In this document: one piece after another, positions 1-9,322 of the stretch
How the letters are laid out: each line of letters begins with the position of its first letter
Position numbering within the stretch: position 1 is the stretch's first letter
Assembly (NCBI RefSeq): GCF_900312815.1
Contig: NZ_OMPE01000005.1
Location: 310,001 to 374,000, forward strand
DNA length: 64,000 bases
Source of the DNA: Aquimarina sp. AU474
GTDB lineage: Bacteria > Bacteroidota > Bacteroidia > Flavobacteriales > Flavobacteriaceae
Direction: 5' to 3'
Translations under genes and position numbers: made by a program
Notes under the pieces: generated by a model
Seen by the model: the letters and a program-made list of their open reading frames with translations, nothing else
Database searches by the model: none
What the model was told of the DNA's origin: nothing

Positions 1-438
1 ATTTTAAAAATCTTAGATAGCAAAAACATCATTAAATATGAAGTACACACTTTGGCCAGTGGTTACCTCGAAAATATTAATGGAACTTACAACACATTTA
101 GATTATTTCCGGATGCTTTGCAACTATCACCTATAACTTGTTTCCTGAAATATGATTTTTTAACCCAAGAATATGACCAACTATTACTAGGAGGTAATTT
201 TCATGGTCTTAACACTTATCACGGCGTTTTTAGTTCTAACGATGGTTTTATGGTTAAAAAAGATAGTCTTTATAATGCGCCTTCTTATATAAAAACCTTT
301 AATCAGGGGCTATCAATTCAAATGAAAGAACTTCGAAGTATTAAAACTCTAAAACATAATACAAGTACATTTTTAATAGCAGTAAGCAATAATGACAGTA
401 TTGTGTCGTATCAAATCAATGAAACAAAACCTGAATAA
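1..438 (+). CDS. VCBS/FG-GAP repeat protein, C-terminal fragment
   Basis: The reading frame is open from the first base, so this is the 3' end of a gene that starts outside the window; about 145 residues are visible. The pattern of a phenylalanine-rich strand, a short acidic loop, then LLLGGN and a closing segment ending in NNDSIVSYQ resembles the last module of the CRTAC1/ASPIC-type VCBS repeat proteins that Bacteroidetes often encode beside SusC/SusD genes. Such proteins are exported and form a beta-propeller; a role with the adjacent uptake pair is inferred from position only. No terminator hairpin is evident in the 270 bp before the SusC gene. Confidence 0.55.
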   Translation: MLKILDSKNIIKYEVHTLASGYLENINGTYNTFRLFPDALQLSPITCFLKYDFLTQEYDQLLLGGNFHGLNTYHGVFSSNDGFMVKKDSLYNAPSYIKTFNQGLSIQMKELRSIKTLKHNTSTFLIAVSNNDSIVSYQINETKPE

Positions 439-649
439 GCATCTAATTTTCAGATATTCATAAAATTAAGTGAAATAATCACACCTATAGGCTCACCAAA
501 ATGCACGCCCAGAGATAGAAAAAAACACTATTAATTTGGCAAAATAAAAACATTCTTTTTTTCAAAAACCCGCTACTATAACGTTTTAGCAAGAGTTTAC
601 AATTAATTAATCCAGTTAAAGCAATAATTCAAATTTTAATAGTAAAAAG

Positions 650-680
650 TTGTTTTATAAAGATATTATTATCATTTTTG
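650..680 (+). promoter_or_regulatory. Candidate promoter of the SusC/SusD operon
   Basis: TTG at 650-652 is followed after 20 nt by CATTTTTG at 673-680, a 7 of 8 match to the Bacteroidetes -7 consensus TAnnTTTG. The start codon lies 28 nt downstream. The rest of the 439-708 gap is AT-rich, with nothing else recognised. Confidence 0.4.
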
Positions 681-708
681 GAGCTGGCTAATTCAAATAA
701 ATTGTAAA

Positions 709-3700
709 ATGAGAACAAAGTTTAGTGGAATTTTAACGCTACTTTTGGCGTTTGTTGTGCAAATTACTTTTGCGCAAGAAAAAACAATCTCAGGTAATGT
801 AACCGACGACAGAGGGTTACCGCTACCAGGGGTTAATATCGTTGTGAAAAACACAGCTGGAGGAACACAAACCGATTTTGATGGTAATTATAGTATTGCT
901 GCAAACAAAGGTGCTGTATTAAGTTTCAGTTATGTTGGTTTCACAACAAAAGAAGTTGTAGTAGGTGATAGCGACAATGTTAGTGTTCAACTAGCAGCGT
1001 CGGCTTCAGAACTTGAAGAAGTAGTAGTAACAGCATTAGGTATCGAGCGTTCAGCAAGATCTCTTGGTTATGCAGTATCTACTATTAAATCTGAAGACCT
1101 TAATGAAGTTAGAGAAACTAATTTACTTGGTGCTCTACAAGGAAAAACTTCAGGTGTTGTTATCCAGAATCAGAGTGGTAACGTAGGTGGTTCTACAAGA
1201 ATCCTTATTCGTGGTGTCTCCTCATTAACAGGAAACCAACAGCCGTTATTCGTGGTAGATGGTGTACCAATTTCTAACTCGAATATTGCAACAGGATCAA
1301 GAATTACTGGTGGATTTGACTTTGGAAACAGAGCGCAAGATATCAACCCAGATGATATAGAATCTATATCTGTACTTAAGGGAGCATCTGCTGCCGCATT
1401 ATACGGATCTAGAGCATCTTCAGGGGTTATTATCATTACTACCAAAAAAGGTAAACAAGGACAAGCAGCAAGCATTAGCTTTAATTCAAGCTTACGTTTT
1501 GACTCTCCTTTAAGATTACCTGATTTCCAGAATAGATTTGTTTCTGGTGATCAAGGAGTATACGATTTCACTCAAAATGAAAGAGATCAAACTACTGTAG
1601 GTTGGGGTCCAGCTATTGATGATCCATCTTTAGCAGGTCAAACTTTTGTTAACCTTCAGGACAACAATACTCCTTTCAGAATTTTCGAAGATGGAGTTGA
1701 AGATTTTTATGATACTGGTATTACATCTATTAACAGTTTAACTGTTGCGGGTGCAGGTCAAAATGGAGATGACTACAGATTAAGTGTTGCCTATACAGAT
1801 GTACAAGGTATCATCCCTAATTCTTCTTTAAATAGAACAAATATTGGATTAAATTCTGGTAAAGAATTTAATGATAAGTTAAGTTCAAGATTTACCGTAA
1901 ACTATGTTAGAACAAATACAGTAGGTACAGCTGCACAAGGAGCGAATGACCCTAACGTATTAACTAATATCGTTAATGGTTTATCAAGAATTACTGATTT
2001 CTCTTTATTTGAGCAAGATGTAGATGAGTTCGGAAATCAAATTAATGATCCAGGTGGACAATCAAACAACCCATTGTTTATTGCACGTCAAAATGCAACT
2101 GAAACTCAAGTAGAGCGTTTCTTTGGTAATGCTTCATTACAATATAGCCCAACAGAAAATTTCAATATTTTAGGTAGAGCTGGTTATGATACATTTACTG
2201 ATCAACGTTTGATTCAGAACAGTATTGGTACGATTGGTGCTTTACGTGGTAGTTTTACAGATGATTTCATCAAAAGACGTGAATTAACATTAGATCTTAT
2301 TGCAACTTATGACAAATCTCTTTCTGACGCATTTAATCTTACAGTAAGAGGTGGTATGCAATGGAATGAAAGAGTTATCGATCGTTTACAAAATGCTGCT
2401 ACTAACTTAACAGTTCCTGAATTATTTGATCCAGGTAATGCTGAAACAAATTCAGTTTTCAAAGATTTTAGATTACAAAGAATCTTTGGTGCATTTGGAG
2501 ACATTACTTTAGACTACAAAAACTGGTTAATCTTGAATGTTACTGGTCGTAACGATTGGTCTTCAACATTACCATTAGATAATAATAGTTTCTTCTATCC
2601 TTCTGTATCTTTAAGTTGGGTATTCTCTGATGCTTTAGACATCCAGAGTGATTTCTTAAGTTATGGTAAATTAAGAGGATCTTGGGCAAATGTTGGTGTA
2701 GATACAGCATCTTTCCTTTTAGATTTTACGTTTAATCCTGATACTCAATTCTTCCAGCAATTTGGTCAAGGTGGTACTTTCCCATTTGACGGTCAGTTAG
2801 CATTTAACTCTGATGGAAACTTGGCAGATCAAAATCTTAAGCCAGAAAATCAAGAAAACTTTGAAGTAGGTATCGAATTAGGTTTATTCAACAATAGACT
2901 ATTTATCGACGCTACGTATTACGAAAACTTTACTGAAGATCAAATTGTAACGGTTCCTACACCTCAAACATCAGGTTTTGCAGGATTCCTTACTAATGTA
3001 GGTAAGATTAGTAATAAAGGGGTTGAACTACAATTAAACGCAAAAGTTATACAAACTGATGACTTTAGCTGGGATGTAGATTACAACTTTACTAGTAACG
3101 AATTTTTAGTAGACGATCTTGGATCTTTACCAGGAGGAGCTTTAAACCTAGCTACTGGATTTAACGGTATTGCTGTTAGAGCAGTTGAAGGAGAAAGTCT
3201 TCAATTATTTGGTCCACGTTGGTTAAGAGCAGTGGATGCGCAAGGAAATGATATTGAAGATCAAATATTGGTTGATGCTAATGGTATCCGTCAAGTTGGA
3301 CAATCTGCAGAATTAGGAGATATATTCCCTGACTATACTATGGGTCTTACTTCTACTTTTAGATATAAAAATTGGAGATTATCTACCACTTTTGATTACA
3401 GAGAAGGTGGAAAGGTATTTTCAAACACTGTTGGACAGTTAAGAAGATCTGGTTTAGCTGAAGAAACTGGAGCTAACAACAGAGAAGTTTTTGTTGATCC
3501 AAATACATTTGTTTCAACTGGTGTTAATCCTGATGGTTCTACAATTGTTGCACCAAACACAACTCCTATTAGTAGTGTTCAAGACTACTGGGGTGGTTTT
3601 TCAAATGCAAGTGTTGTAGAAGGAAATGTTTTTGATGCTACTTTTATCAAATGGAGAGAAGTTAGTTTAGCATATACATTCCCTGCACAAATTCTTAAAA

Positions 3701-3885
3701 GTACACCTATTAAATCTTTACAAATTGCATTAGAAGGTAGAAACCTTGCAATTTTTAATACTGATGTACCTCATATTGATCCAGAAGCTGGTTTAGGAGG
3801 TTCTGCAAGTAACCTACAAGGAATTGAAAGAGGTGGTGTACCGACTACAAGAAGTTTCGGATTTAACATACAAGCAAATTTTTAA
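709..3885 (+). CDS. SusC/RagA family TonB-linked outer membrane protein
   Basis: TonB-dependent transporter of 1058 residues expected to form the outer-membrane barrel of a SusCD nutrient-uptake complex. A Sec signal peptide ends at about residue 22 (FAQ). It is followed by a CarboxypepD_reg-like domain (about 24-105), a TonB-box-like segment reading ELEEVVVTALG, a plug domain with the GVSSLTGNQQPLFVVDG pattern (about 118-245), and a long barrel ending in an aromatic C-terminal strand (FNIQANF). The length is usual for SusC. The SusD partner begins one base after the stop, so the two are co-transcribed. No glycoside hydrolase lies nearby in the window, so the substrate cannot be assigned; peptides or sugars are both possible. 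Confidence 0.95.
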   Translation: MRTKFSGILTLLLAFVVQITFAQEKTISGNVTDDRGLPLPGVNIVVKNTAGGTQTDFDGNYSIAANKGAVLSFSYVGFTTKEVVVGDSDNVSVQLAASASELEEVVVTALGIERSARSLGYAVSTIKSEDLNEVRETNLLGALQGKTSGVVIQNQSGNVGGSTRILIRGVSSLTGNQQPLFVVDGVPISNSNIATGSRITGGFDFGNRAQDINPDDIESISVLKGASAAALYGSRASSGVIIITTKKGKQGQAASISFNSSLRFDSPLRLPDFQNRFVSGDQGVYDFTQNERDQTTVGWGPAIDDPSLAGQTFVNLQDNNTPFRIFEDGVEDFYDTGITSINSLTVAGAGQNGDDYRLSVAYTDVQGIIPNSSLNRTNIGLNSGKEFNDKLSSRFTVNYVRTNTVGTAAQGANDPNVLTNIVNGLSRITDFSLFEQDVDEFGNQINDPGGQSNNPLFIARQNATETQVERFFGNASLQYSPTENFNILGRAGYDTFTDQRLIQNSIGTIGALRGSFTDDFIKRRELTLDLIATYDKSLSDAFNLTVRGGMQWNERVIDRLQNAATNLTVPELFDPGNAETNSVFKDFRLQRIFGAFGDITLDYKNWLILNVTGRNDWSSTLPLDNNSFFYPSVSLSWVFSDALDIQSDFLSYGKLRGSWANVGVDTASFLLDFTFNPDTQFFQQFGQGGTFPFDGQLAFNSDGNLADQNLKPENQENFEVGIELGLFNNRLFIDATYYENFTEDQIVTVPTPQTSGFAGFLTNVGKISNKGVELQLNAKVIQTDDFSWDVDYNFTSNEFLVDDLGSLPGGALNLATGFNGIAVRAVEGESLQLFGPRWLRAVDAQGNDIEDQILVDANGIRQVGQSAELGDIFPDYTMGLTSTFRYKNWRLSTTFDYREGGKVFSNTVGQLRRSGLAEETGANNREVFVDPNTFVSTGVNPDGSTIVAPNTTPISSVQDYWGGFSNASVVEGNVFDATFIKWREVSLAYTFPAQILKSTPIKSLQIALEGRNLAIFNTDVPHIDPEAGLGGSASNLQGIERGGVPTTRSFGFNIQANF

Positions 3886-3886
3886 A

Positions 3887-5353
3887 ATGAAAAAAATGAA
3901 AAATATTCTTATAAATAAGATCAGTGTACTTTTCGTTGTTATGTCCGCGATCCTTTTTACAGGATGTGAGGATTCGATTGAAGGTATCAACTCTGATCCC
4001 CTTGCTGCTCTAGAAATAGACCCAGCATTATTAATGCCAGAGATTTTATTAGGTGGTATTACAGCACCGAGAACTGTTGAGTCTTTTCAAATGAGTACTC
4101 ACTCTCAACAGTGGTCTTTCTCTGCTAACTTTGGAGTATTCCGTAACCCTGAAAGAGGTACGATTAGTCCAAACACGACTAATAACATTTGGATTGGTTG
4201 TTATACTACTGCTTTAAGAAACTTAGCGCAAATGAGAATTCTTACTGAGCGTAATAATCCAGCAGCTAGAAATATTATTGGTCAAGCAAAAGTTCTTGAA
4301 GCTTTTACATTCTTACATTGTACTACTATTTTTGGTGATATGCCATTTAGTGAAGCAATTCAGGTAGATGAATTCCCTAATCCGAATTTTGATAGCCAAG
4401 AAGATGTGTTAAGAGGTGTTGCTACATTGATTGATGAAGCTCTTGTTGAATTAACTACAGATACTGATATCGTAGATGGTGGTGATTTAATTTATGGTGG
4501 TGACAGACAAAGCTGGATACGTTTTGCAAACTCTATCAAATTAAAAGCTCTTATGTTAATTGCTAATGTTGATCCTGCATCAGTTACAGCTCAATTACAA
4601 GCTTTAGTTGGACAACCAATGATTACTGAAAACTCGCATGAAGCTAAACTTGATTATTTAGATGCTGCTGGTAACCAAAATCCAATCTATACATTAATTG
4701 TACAGTTTGCTGGTGGTGACCAAGACTTCTATTCTGGTGGATCAACTCTTGTTACTTTAATGAACAATAACAATGATCCTAGAAGAACTGCTTATTTTGA
4801 TGAAATCACAGCTGGTGGTTTTGCAGGTCAACCTCAAGGTTCTTTAATTTTAGATCCTGATCAGTTCTCTCAGATATCTCTAGACGTTATCCGTCCTGAG
4901 TTACCAGACAGATATGCTACTGCTCCTGAGACTAACTTCTATTTAGCTGAAGCTGCATTATTAGGATTGATCCCTGGTGGTCAAGCTGCTGCTGACACTT
5001 TCTATCAAGCTGGTATCACAACTTCTTTAGGTCGTTATGATGGTCTTGCAAATGAAGTGCCTGCTGCTGACAAAGCTACTTATTTAGCTTCTGCTAGAGG
5101 TTCTATTGCTGCAGATAGCCAAGCTGATGCATTAACAAAAATTCATGAAGAGCATTATGTTGCTGATTTCATGAGACATCAAGAATCTTGGACTACTATT
5201 AGAAGAAACCAAGTCCCTGCTTACGAAGCTATTACAGGAACTGTTCTTACAGGTAACATAAACAGATATGCTATACCATTAAGTGAAGTTACTTCTAACC
5301 CTAATGCTCCAGCTGTTGAAGCATTAACTACTCCTATGTTCTTCCAGAACTAA
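3887..5353 (+). CDS. SusD/RagB family nutrient-binding outer membrane lipoprotein
   Basis: Surface lipoprotein expected to cap the SusC barrel and bind the substrate. The start is set at the ATG one base after the SusC stop; an upstream in-frame ATG at 3824 lies inside SusC and would mask the signal peptide. The lipoprotein signal has the lipobox LFTGC, with Cys at about residue 27. The mature start CEDSIEGINSDPLAA is typical of the SusD-like_2 group (Pfam 'starch-binding associating with outer membrane', PF12771 type) rather than classic RagB. Helical TPR-like segments follow, and the C-terminus carries the usual RINYA/RYAIP-like motif (NINRYAIPLSE). Length is 488 residues, normal for the family. 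Substrate unknown. Confidence 0.93.
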   Translation: MKKMKNILINKISVLFVVMSAILFTGCEDSIEGINSDPLAALEIDPALLMPEILLGGITAPRTVESFQMSTHSQQWSFSANFGVFRNPERGTISPNTTNNIWIGCYTTALRNLAQMRILTERNNPAARNIIGQAKVLEAFTFLHCTTIFGDMPFSEAIQVDEFPNPNFDSQEDVLRGVATLIDEALVELTTDTDIVDGGDLIYGGDRQSWIRFANSIKLKALMLIANVDPASVTAQLQALVGQPMITENSHEAKLDYLDAAGNQNPIYTLIVQFAGGDQDFYSGGSTLVTLMNNNNDPRRTAYFDEITAGGFAGQPQGSLILDPDQFSQISLDVIRPELPDRYATAPETNFYLAEAALLGLIPGGQAAADTFYQAGITTSLGRYDGLANEVPAADKATYLASARGSIAADSQADALTKIHEEHYVADFMRHQESWTTIRRNQVPAYEAITGTVLTGNINRYAIPLSEVTSNPNAPAVEALTTPMFFQN

Positions 5354-5393
5354 GATTAGAGTTGTTGTAATAAACATTTTATATAAATATAGA

Positions 5394-5427
5394 CATCCCT
5401 CTGAAAATTTCAGAGGGATGTTTTTTT
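5394..5427 (+). terminator. Rho-independent terminator of the SusCD operon
   Basis: A near-perfect hairpin: the arms CATCCCTCTGAAA and TTTCAGAGGGATG are followed directly by seven T residues. It lies 40 bp after the SusD stop. Confidence 0.9.
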
Positions 5428-5527
5428 ATACCTATATTTGTCGGCTATTACATGGATTCTAGGGTTGCAATTGTTTACAAACGTGATCTAGCATATTCAA
5501 TTAAACACATATAAATTACATTTAAGA

Positions 5528-6262
5528 ATGAAAAACGAATCTCAAGTTTTCGGTATTAGAGCCGTAATAGAAGCTATTAATTCTGGTAAAAACATCGATA
5601 AACTTTTTATTCAAAAAGGGTTACACGGAGATCTATCCAAAGAACTTATGGGTCTATTAAAAACTAATAGTATCTCTTTCTCTTATGTGCCTGTAGAAAA
5701 ACTAAACAGACTAACCAGAAAAAACCATCAAGGTGTTGTAGCCTACATATCCCCCATTGAATTTCATGATTTAGAGGATTTAGTACTTAACGTAATAGAA
5801 TCAGGTCAAGTTCCTTTATTCTTAATTTTAGATCAACTATCGGATGTCCGCAATTTTGGTGCCATCATACGCACTGCAGAATGCACAGGGGTTCATGGTA
5901 TTATAATTCAGAAAAAAGGAGGCGCTCCAGTCAATGCCGATACTATAAAAACCTCTGCTGGTGCCGTATTTAACATCCCTATTTGTAAAGTAGATCACAT
6001 TAAAGATGCTATGTTTTACCTACAAGGTTCTGGCATACAAGTTATCGCTGCTACAGAAAAAGCATCAGATACTATATACAATGTAGACACCACTATTCCC
6101 TCTGCCATTATTATGGGTAGTGAAGGAAAAGGAATATCGAATTCTGTTTTAAAGTTAGTTGATCAGCAAGCTAAACTACCTATGCTTGGCGAAATTGGCT
6201 CTTTAAACGTTTCTGTAGCCTGTGGCGCTTTATTATATGAAGTTATTCGACAACGACTATAA
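5528..6262 (+). CDS. rlmB: 23S rRNA 2'-O-ribose methyltransferase, RlmB type (TrmH/SpoU family)
   Basis: Predicted SAM-dependent SPOUT methyltransferase that methylates the ribose of a guanosine in domain V of 23S rRNA (G2251 in Escherichia coli). The N-terminal L30e-like substrate-binding domain (FGIRAVIEAI, about 8-75) precedes the SpoU domain. The three SpoU motifs are visible: motif 1 with DQLSDVRNFGAIIRTA, motif 2 with IIMGSEGKGIS, and motif 3 with SLNVSVACGALLYE. Length 244 residues is normal. It stands alone behind the SusD terminator and converges on the rhomboid gene. The specific target nucleotide is inferred from family membership; other TrmH-family sites are possible. Confidence 0.92.
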   Translation: MKNESQVFGIRAVIEAINSGKNIDKLFIQKGLHGDLSKELMGLLKTNSISFSYVPVEKLNRLTRKNHQGVVAYISPIEFHDLEDLVLNVIESGQVPLFLILDQLSDVRNFGAIIRTAECTGVHGIIIQKKGGAPVNADTIKTSAGAVFNIPICKVDHIKDAMFYLQGSGIQVIAATEKASDTIYNVDTTIPSAIIMGSEGKGISNSVLKLVDQQAKLPMLGEIGSLNVSVACGALLYEVIRQRL

Positions 6263-6292
6263 AATAGATTATGTGATGGTAAAAAGGATAAA

Positions 6293-7021
6293 TTAGTTTT
6301 CTTCTTCTTTTTTATCATCTTTATACTCGTAAATAACCTCTATATCTTCTTCTGGTAGATTTTCAATGAAATTACCATTTTCATCAAAGTGTTTTAAAAA
6401 CTCATCATCTTCAGGGTTATAATCAGGGGATTCCCATCGATATTTTTTTGGCTTAACTACCCCTTTTTTAATAATCAATGCCAATAAGGCACCAACAACA
6501 AGTCCAGACAAATGTCCTTCCCAAGATATTTTTGGATCAATAGGCAACACATACAAAACCATACTCCCGTAAATAAACACAACTACAAAAGATAAGGCCG
6601 TTAATCTGAAATGTCTAGCTATAATTCCTTTAAAAAACAGGAACCCAAAAAGAAGGTATACTACCCCACTTGCTCCAATATGATTTGCAGGACGACCAAA
6701 AAACCAAGTTGACAAACCCGTTAAGAGAACCCCTACAAGCAATATTTTCCATGCATTTTGTCTATAAAAATAAAAAAGGGCTATCGATAATATTAACAAT
6801 GGTAATGTATTATGCCACAAATGAGTAATATCGGCATGTATAAAAGGAGAAAACAATACACCTCTTAGCCCAATAATTGTTCTAGGATACACTCCATAAT
6901 TATTAAAATCAAATCCAAAACGTACTTCAAACCAAAATACTATCCAGATTAACAATATGAATAACAGTGGATATCCAACAACACCTGTACTAAATTTAAA
7001 AAGATCTTTTTCTTCGTTCAT
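6293..7021 (-). CDS. Rhomboid family intramembrane serine protease
   Basis: Multi-pass membrane protease that cleaves substrates within the lipid bilayer. The catalytic serine is Ser118 in HIGASGV and the histidine is His170 in WEGHLSG, giving the Ser-His dyad. HADITHLWHN (62-71) is the usual amphipathic L1-loop signature. Six hydrophobic segments can be counted. The C-terminal 55 residues are a charged cytosolic tail rich in Glu, Asp and Lys that ends KKEEEN and is not part of the core fold. The physiological substrate is unknown. The gene is divergent from rarA. Confidence 0.9.
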   Translation of the reverse strand: MNEEKDLFKFSTGVVGYPLLFILLIWIVFWFEVRFGFDFNNYGVYPRTIIGLRGVLFSPFIHADITHLWHNTLPLLILSIALFYFYRQNAWKILLVGVLLTGLSTWFFGRPANHIGASGVVYLLFGFLFFKGIIARHFRLTALSFVVVFIYGSMVLYVLPIDPKISWEGHLSGLVVGALLALIIKKGVVKPKKYRWESPDYNPEDDEFLKHFDENGNFIENLPEEDIEVIYEYKDDKKEEEN

Positions 7022-7153
7022 TGGTTTAATAATATATCAAAAAAAAGTCCAAAACCTGAAATTCAGCTAAAATGGCAGGTCCTATCAATAATTATGAACA
7101 TAATTACTCTTTTGATAAACTCTTTTTTTTACCAATGATTATCTTAAGCTTCG

Positions 7154-7161
7154 TAACTTTG
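7154..7161 (+). promoter_or_regulatory. Candidate -7 promoter box of rarA
   Basis: TAACTTTG (a TAnnTTTG match followed by C) ends only 5 nt before the rarA ATG. If used, the transcript would have almost no leader. No clear -33 element is visible. Confidence 0.45.
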
Positions 7162-7166
7162 CAACT

Positions 7167-8450
7167 ATGAATACAAATCGGCCTTTGGCAGAAAGGATTC
7201 GCCCAGAATCATTATCTGCTTATCTTAGTCAGGAACATTTGATTGGAAATGACGGTTCTCTAACCCAACAAATTAAAAAAGGAATCATTCCTTCATTAAT
7301 TCTTTGGGGACCTCCTGGAGTAGGCAAGACAACCTTAGCAAATATTATTGCTAAAGAATCGGGAAGGCCCTTTTATACGCTAAGCGCTATTAATAGCGGT
7401 GTAAAAGAGGTAAGAGATGTTATCGAAAAAGCAAAACAAAGTGGTGGACTTTTTACCTCAAAAAACCCAATATTATTTATTGACGAAATTCATCGATTTA
7501 GTAAATCTCAACAAGATTCTTTATTAGGAGCTGTTGAAAAAGGCTGGATAACATTAATAGGTGCTACAACAGAAAACCCAAGTTTTGAGGTGATTCCTGC
7601 TCTTTTGTCGCGTTGTCAAGTATATGTCTTAAATGCATTTGGCAAAGAGGAATTGGAGGCTCTATTGGATCGCGCTATGAAAGAAGACGATGAACTTAAG
7701 TCCAAAAATATAGTTTTAAAAGAAACCGAAACACTATTAAGGTTTAGCGGTGGAGATGCTCGTAAATTATTGAACATTTTTGAACTCATAGTATCTGGTC
7801 AAGATCAAGACCCCATTGTAATTACTAATGATCTTGTTTCGAAACTAGTGCAACAAAACACTGTTCGCTATGACAAAACTGGAGAACAACATTATGATAT
7901 TATCTCTGCTTTTATAAAATCGGTAAGAGGTAGTGACCCTAATGCGGCCGTATATTGGTTAGCTAGAATGATTGAAGGTGGAGAAGATTTAAAATTTATC
8001 GCCAGAAGAATGATCATATTGGCCTCTGAAGATATAGGTAATGCAAATCCAACGGCGCTAATCTTAGCAAATAATACATTTCAGGCAGTAAACACTATTG
8101 GATACCCCGAAGCACGAATTATATTAAGTCAATGTGCTGTATATTTAGCTACTTCTCAAAAAAGTAATGCATCTTATATGGCCATAAACAAAGCGCAACA
8201 ACTAGTAAAACAAACCGGTGATTTATCAATTCCATTACATATTAGAAACGCTCCTACTAAACTAATGAAAGACTTGGGGTATGGCGAAGATTACAAATAC
8301 TCCCACAATCACAAGAATAATTTTGTAGATCAAGAGTTTCTTCCAGATGAAATTAAAAATACAAAATTATATGAACCAGGTGATAATCAACGAGAGAATT
8401 CATTTAGAAACTTTCTTAAATCTAGATGGGGAGATAAATACGGATATTAG
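7167..8450 (+). CDS. rarA: Replication-associated recombination ATPase RarA (MgsA/WRNIP1 family)
   Basis: AAA+ ATPase related to clamp-loader subunits that acts at stalled replication forks. The N-terminal [16 protein letters not shown] motif is typical of the family. Walker A is GPPGVGKT (48-55), Walker B is LFIDEIHRF (about 102-110), sensor 1 lies in [10 protein letters not shown], and sensor 2 in [10 protein letters not shown]. The C-terminal half carries the MgsA tetramerisation region ([19 protein letters not shown]). At 427 residues it is full length. The next gene is convergent and starts its stop codon about 30 bp away without an obvious terminator. Confidence 0.95.
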   Translation: MNTNRPLAERIRPESLSAYLSQEHLIGNDGSLTQQIKKGIIPSLILWGPPGVGKTTLANIIAKESGRPFYTLSAINSGVKEVRDVIEKAKQSGGLFTSKNPILFIDEIHRFSKSQQDSLLGAVEKGWITLIGATTENPSFEVIPALLSRCQVYVLNAFGKEELEALLDRAMKEDDELKSKNIVLKETETLLRFSGGDARKLLNIFELIVSGQDQDPIVITNDLVSKLVQQNTVRYDKTGEQHYDIISAFIKSVRGSDPNAAVYWLARMIEGGEDLKFIARRMIILASEDIGNANPTALILANNTFQAVNTIGYPEARIILSQCAVYLATSQKSNASYMAINKAQQLVKQTGDLSIPLHIRNAPTKLMKDLGYGEDYKYSHNHKNNFVDQEFLPDEIKNTKLYEPGDNQRENSFRNFLKSRWGDKYGY

Positions 8451-8482
8451 ATATTGAGAACATAAATTATGTTGCCCTCTTA

Positions 8483-9322
8483 TTATTGTCTAGCCAAAAC
8501 GTCTTTAATTAATTTATTTGTTGCTGGATTTACTCTTTCTAACACAAAATTTCCATATCCATCAAAATGACCCCCTCCACTTAAATCTCCAGCTGTTACC
8601 AGGTAGTTATTATCTCTTTCCATCTTGTAGATTTTTCCTAAGGAAGTGTCTTGATTTGATTTTTTCTGAAAAACTTCAAACCCGTATACTGTTTTCTTAA
8701 ACGTATACCTATTACTATTTAATGTATACGATATTGATGTTGCTGACCCTGTAGTAGTACTACTACCACTAGATGATACCTGCTCATTACCCTTTGTCGT
8801 AACAACTTTCTTTGATGGTTCGGCAATTTCCTTTTGACTTGCTACCGATGTTTTCTCTATAGAAGGCTCGGTATTTAGTTGCTTTTCGTTATACTTATAT
8901 TTCAACCCTTCAATACTTTTAAAGGCATTTCTTAAAGCTTCGTGATACGCTAACTTATATTCCTTTTCTTTACTTTGTCCTTTTTCAGATATAAAAACCT
9001 CATTCCCATTACAATCTGTCAAACTCACAAAAAGTCTTGTTATAAAAAGTCCTGAATCTTTTTTCACATCAGCTTGCAAACCCATACAACCATTTGCCGC
9101 AAGATCTTCAGGCAGGTTTTCTCCTTGCATTACGGCCCTAAAACCATATTTATTAAACAAAAACTTAGTAAGTGAATTTAATTGATATGCATCATTACCT
9201 TTAAGAAACTCATAGCTTTTAGGCACAATAACATACTTATAATCATGTATACTCTTTTGAGCATTGATACTACCTATTGAAAACAAAATAATCCCTAAAA
9301 ATAAATTGCGTAACATATTCAT
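8483..9322 (-). CDS. Small secreted protein of unknown function, third gene of an envelope operon
   Basis: About 279 residues. The ATG at 9322 is chosen because it overlaps the TGA of the upstream gene (TGATG), which implies translational coupling; a GTG one codon earlier is also possible. The signal peptide ends near INAQ (about residue 22). The N-terminal globular part (about 25-140) contains a Cys pair in LTDCNGNEVF and NGCMGLQ. A Ser/Thr/Gly-rich low-complexity linker (about 165-195) follows, then a C-terminal beta-rich region with GGGHFDGYGNF. Similar proteins are widespread in Flavobacteriia as hypothetical proteins. Function not known; periplasmic or outer-membrane location is inferred. 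Confidence 0.8.
   Translation of the reverse strand: MNMLRNLFLGIILFSIGSINAQKSIHDYKYVIVPKSYEFLKGNDAYQLNSLTKFLFNKYGFRAVMQGENLPEDLAANGCMGLQADVKKDSGLFITRLFVSLTDCNGNEVFISEKGQSKEKEYKLAYHEALRNAFKSIEGLKYKYNEKQLNTEPSIEKTSVASQKEIAEPSKKVVTTKGNEQVSSSGSSTTTGSATSISYTLNSNRYTFKKTVYGFEVFQKKSNQDTSLGKIYKMERDNNYLVTAGDLSGGGHFDGYGNFVLERVNPATNKLIKDVLARQ

Noticed and set aside
3824..3886. Upstream ATG as the SusD start
   Set aside because: It lies inside the SusC gene and would bury the lipoprotein signal peptide.
709..5353. A full polysaccharide-utilisation locus
   Set aside because: Only the SusC/SusD pair is present; no glycoside hydrolase, sulfatase or sugar-sensing regulator lies nearby in the window.
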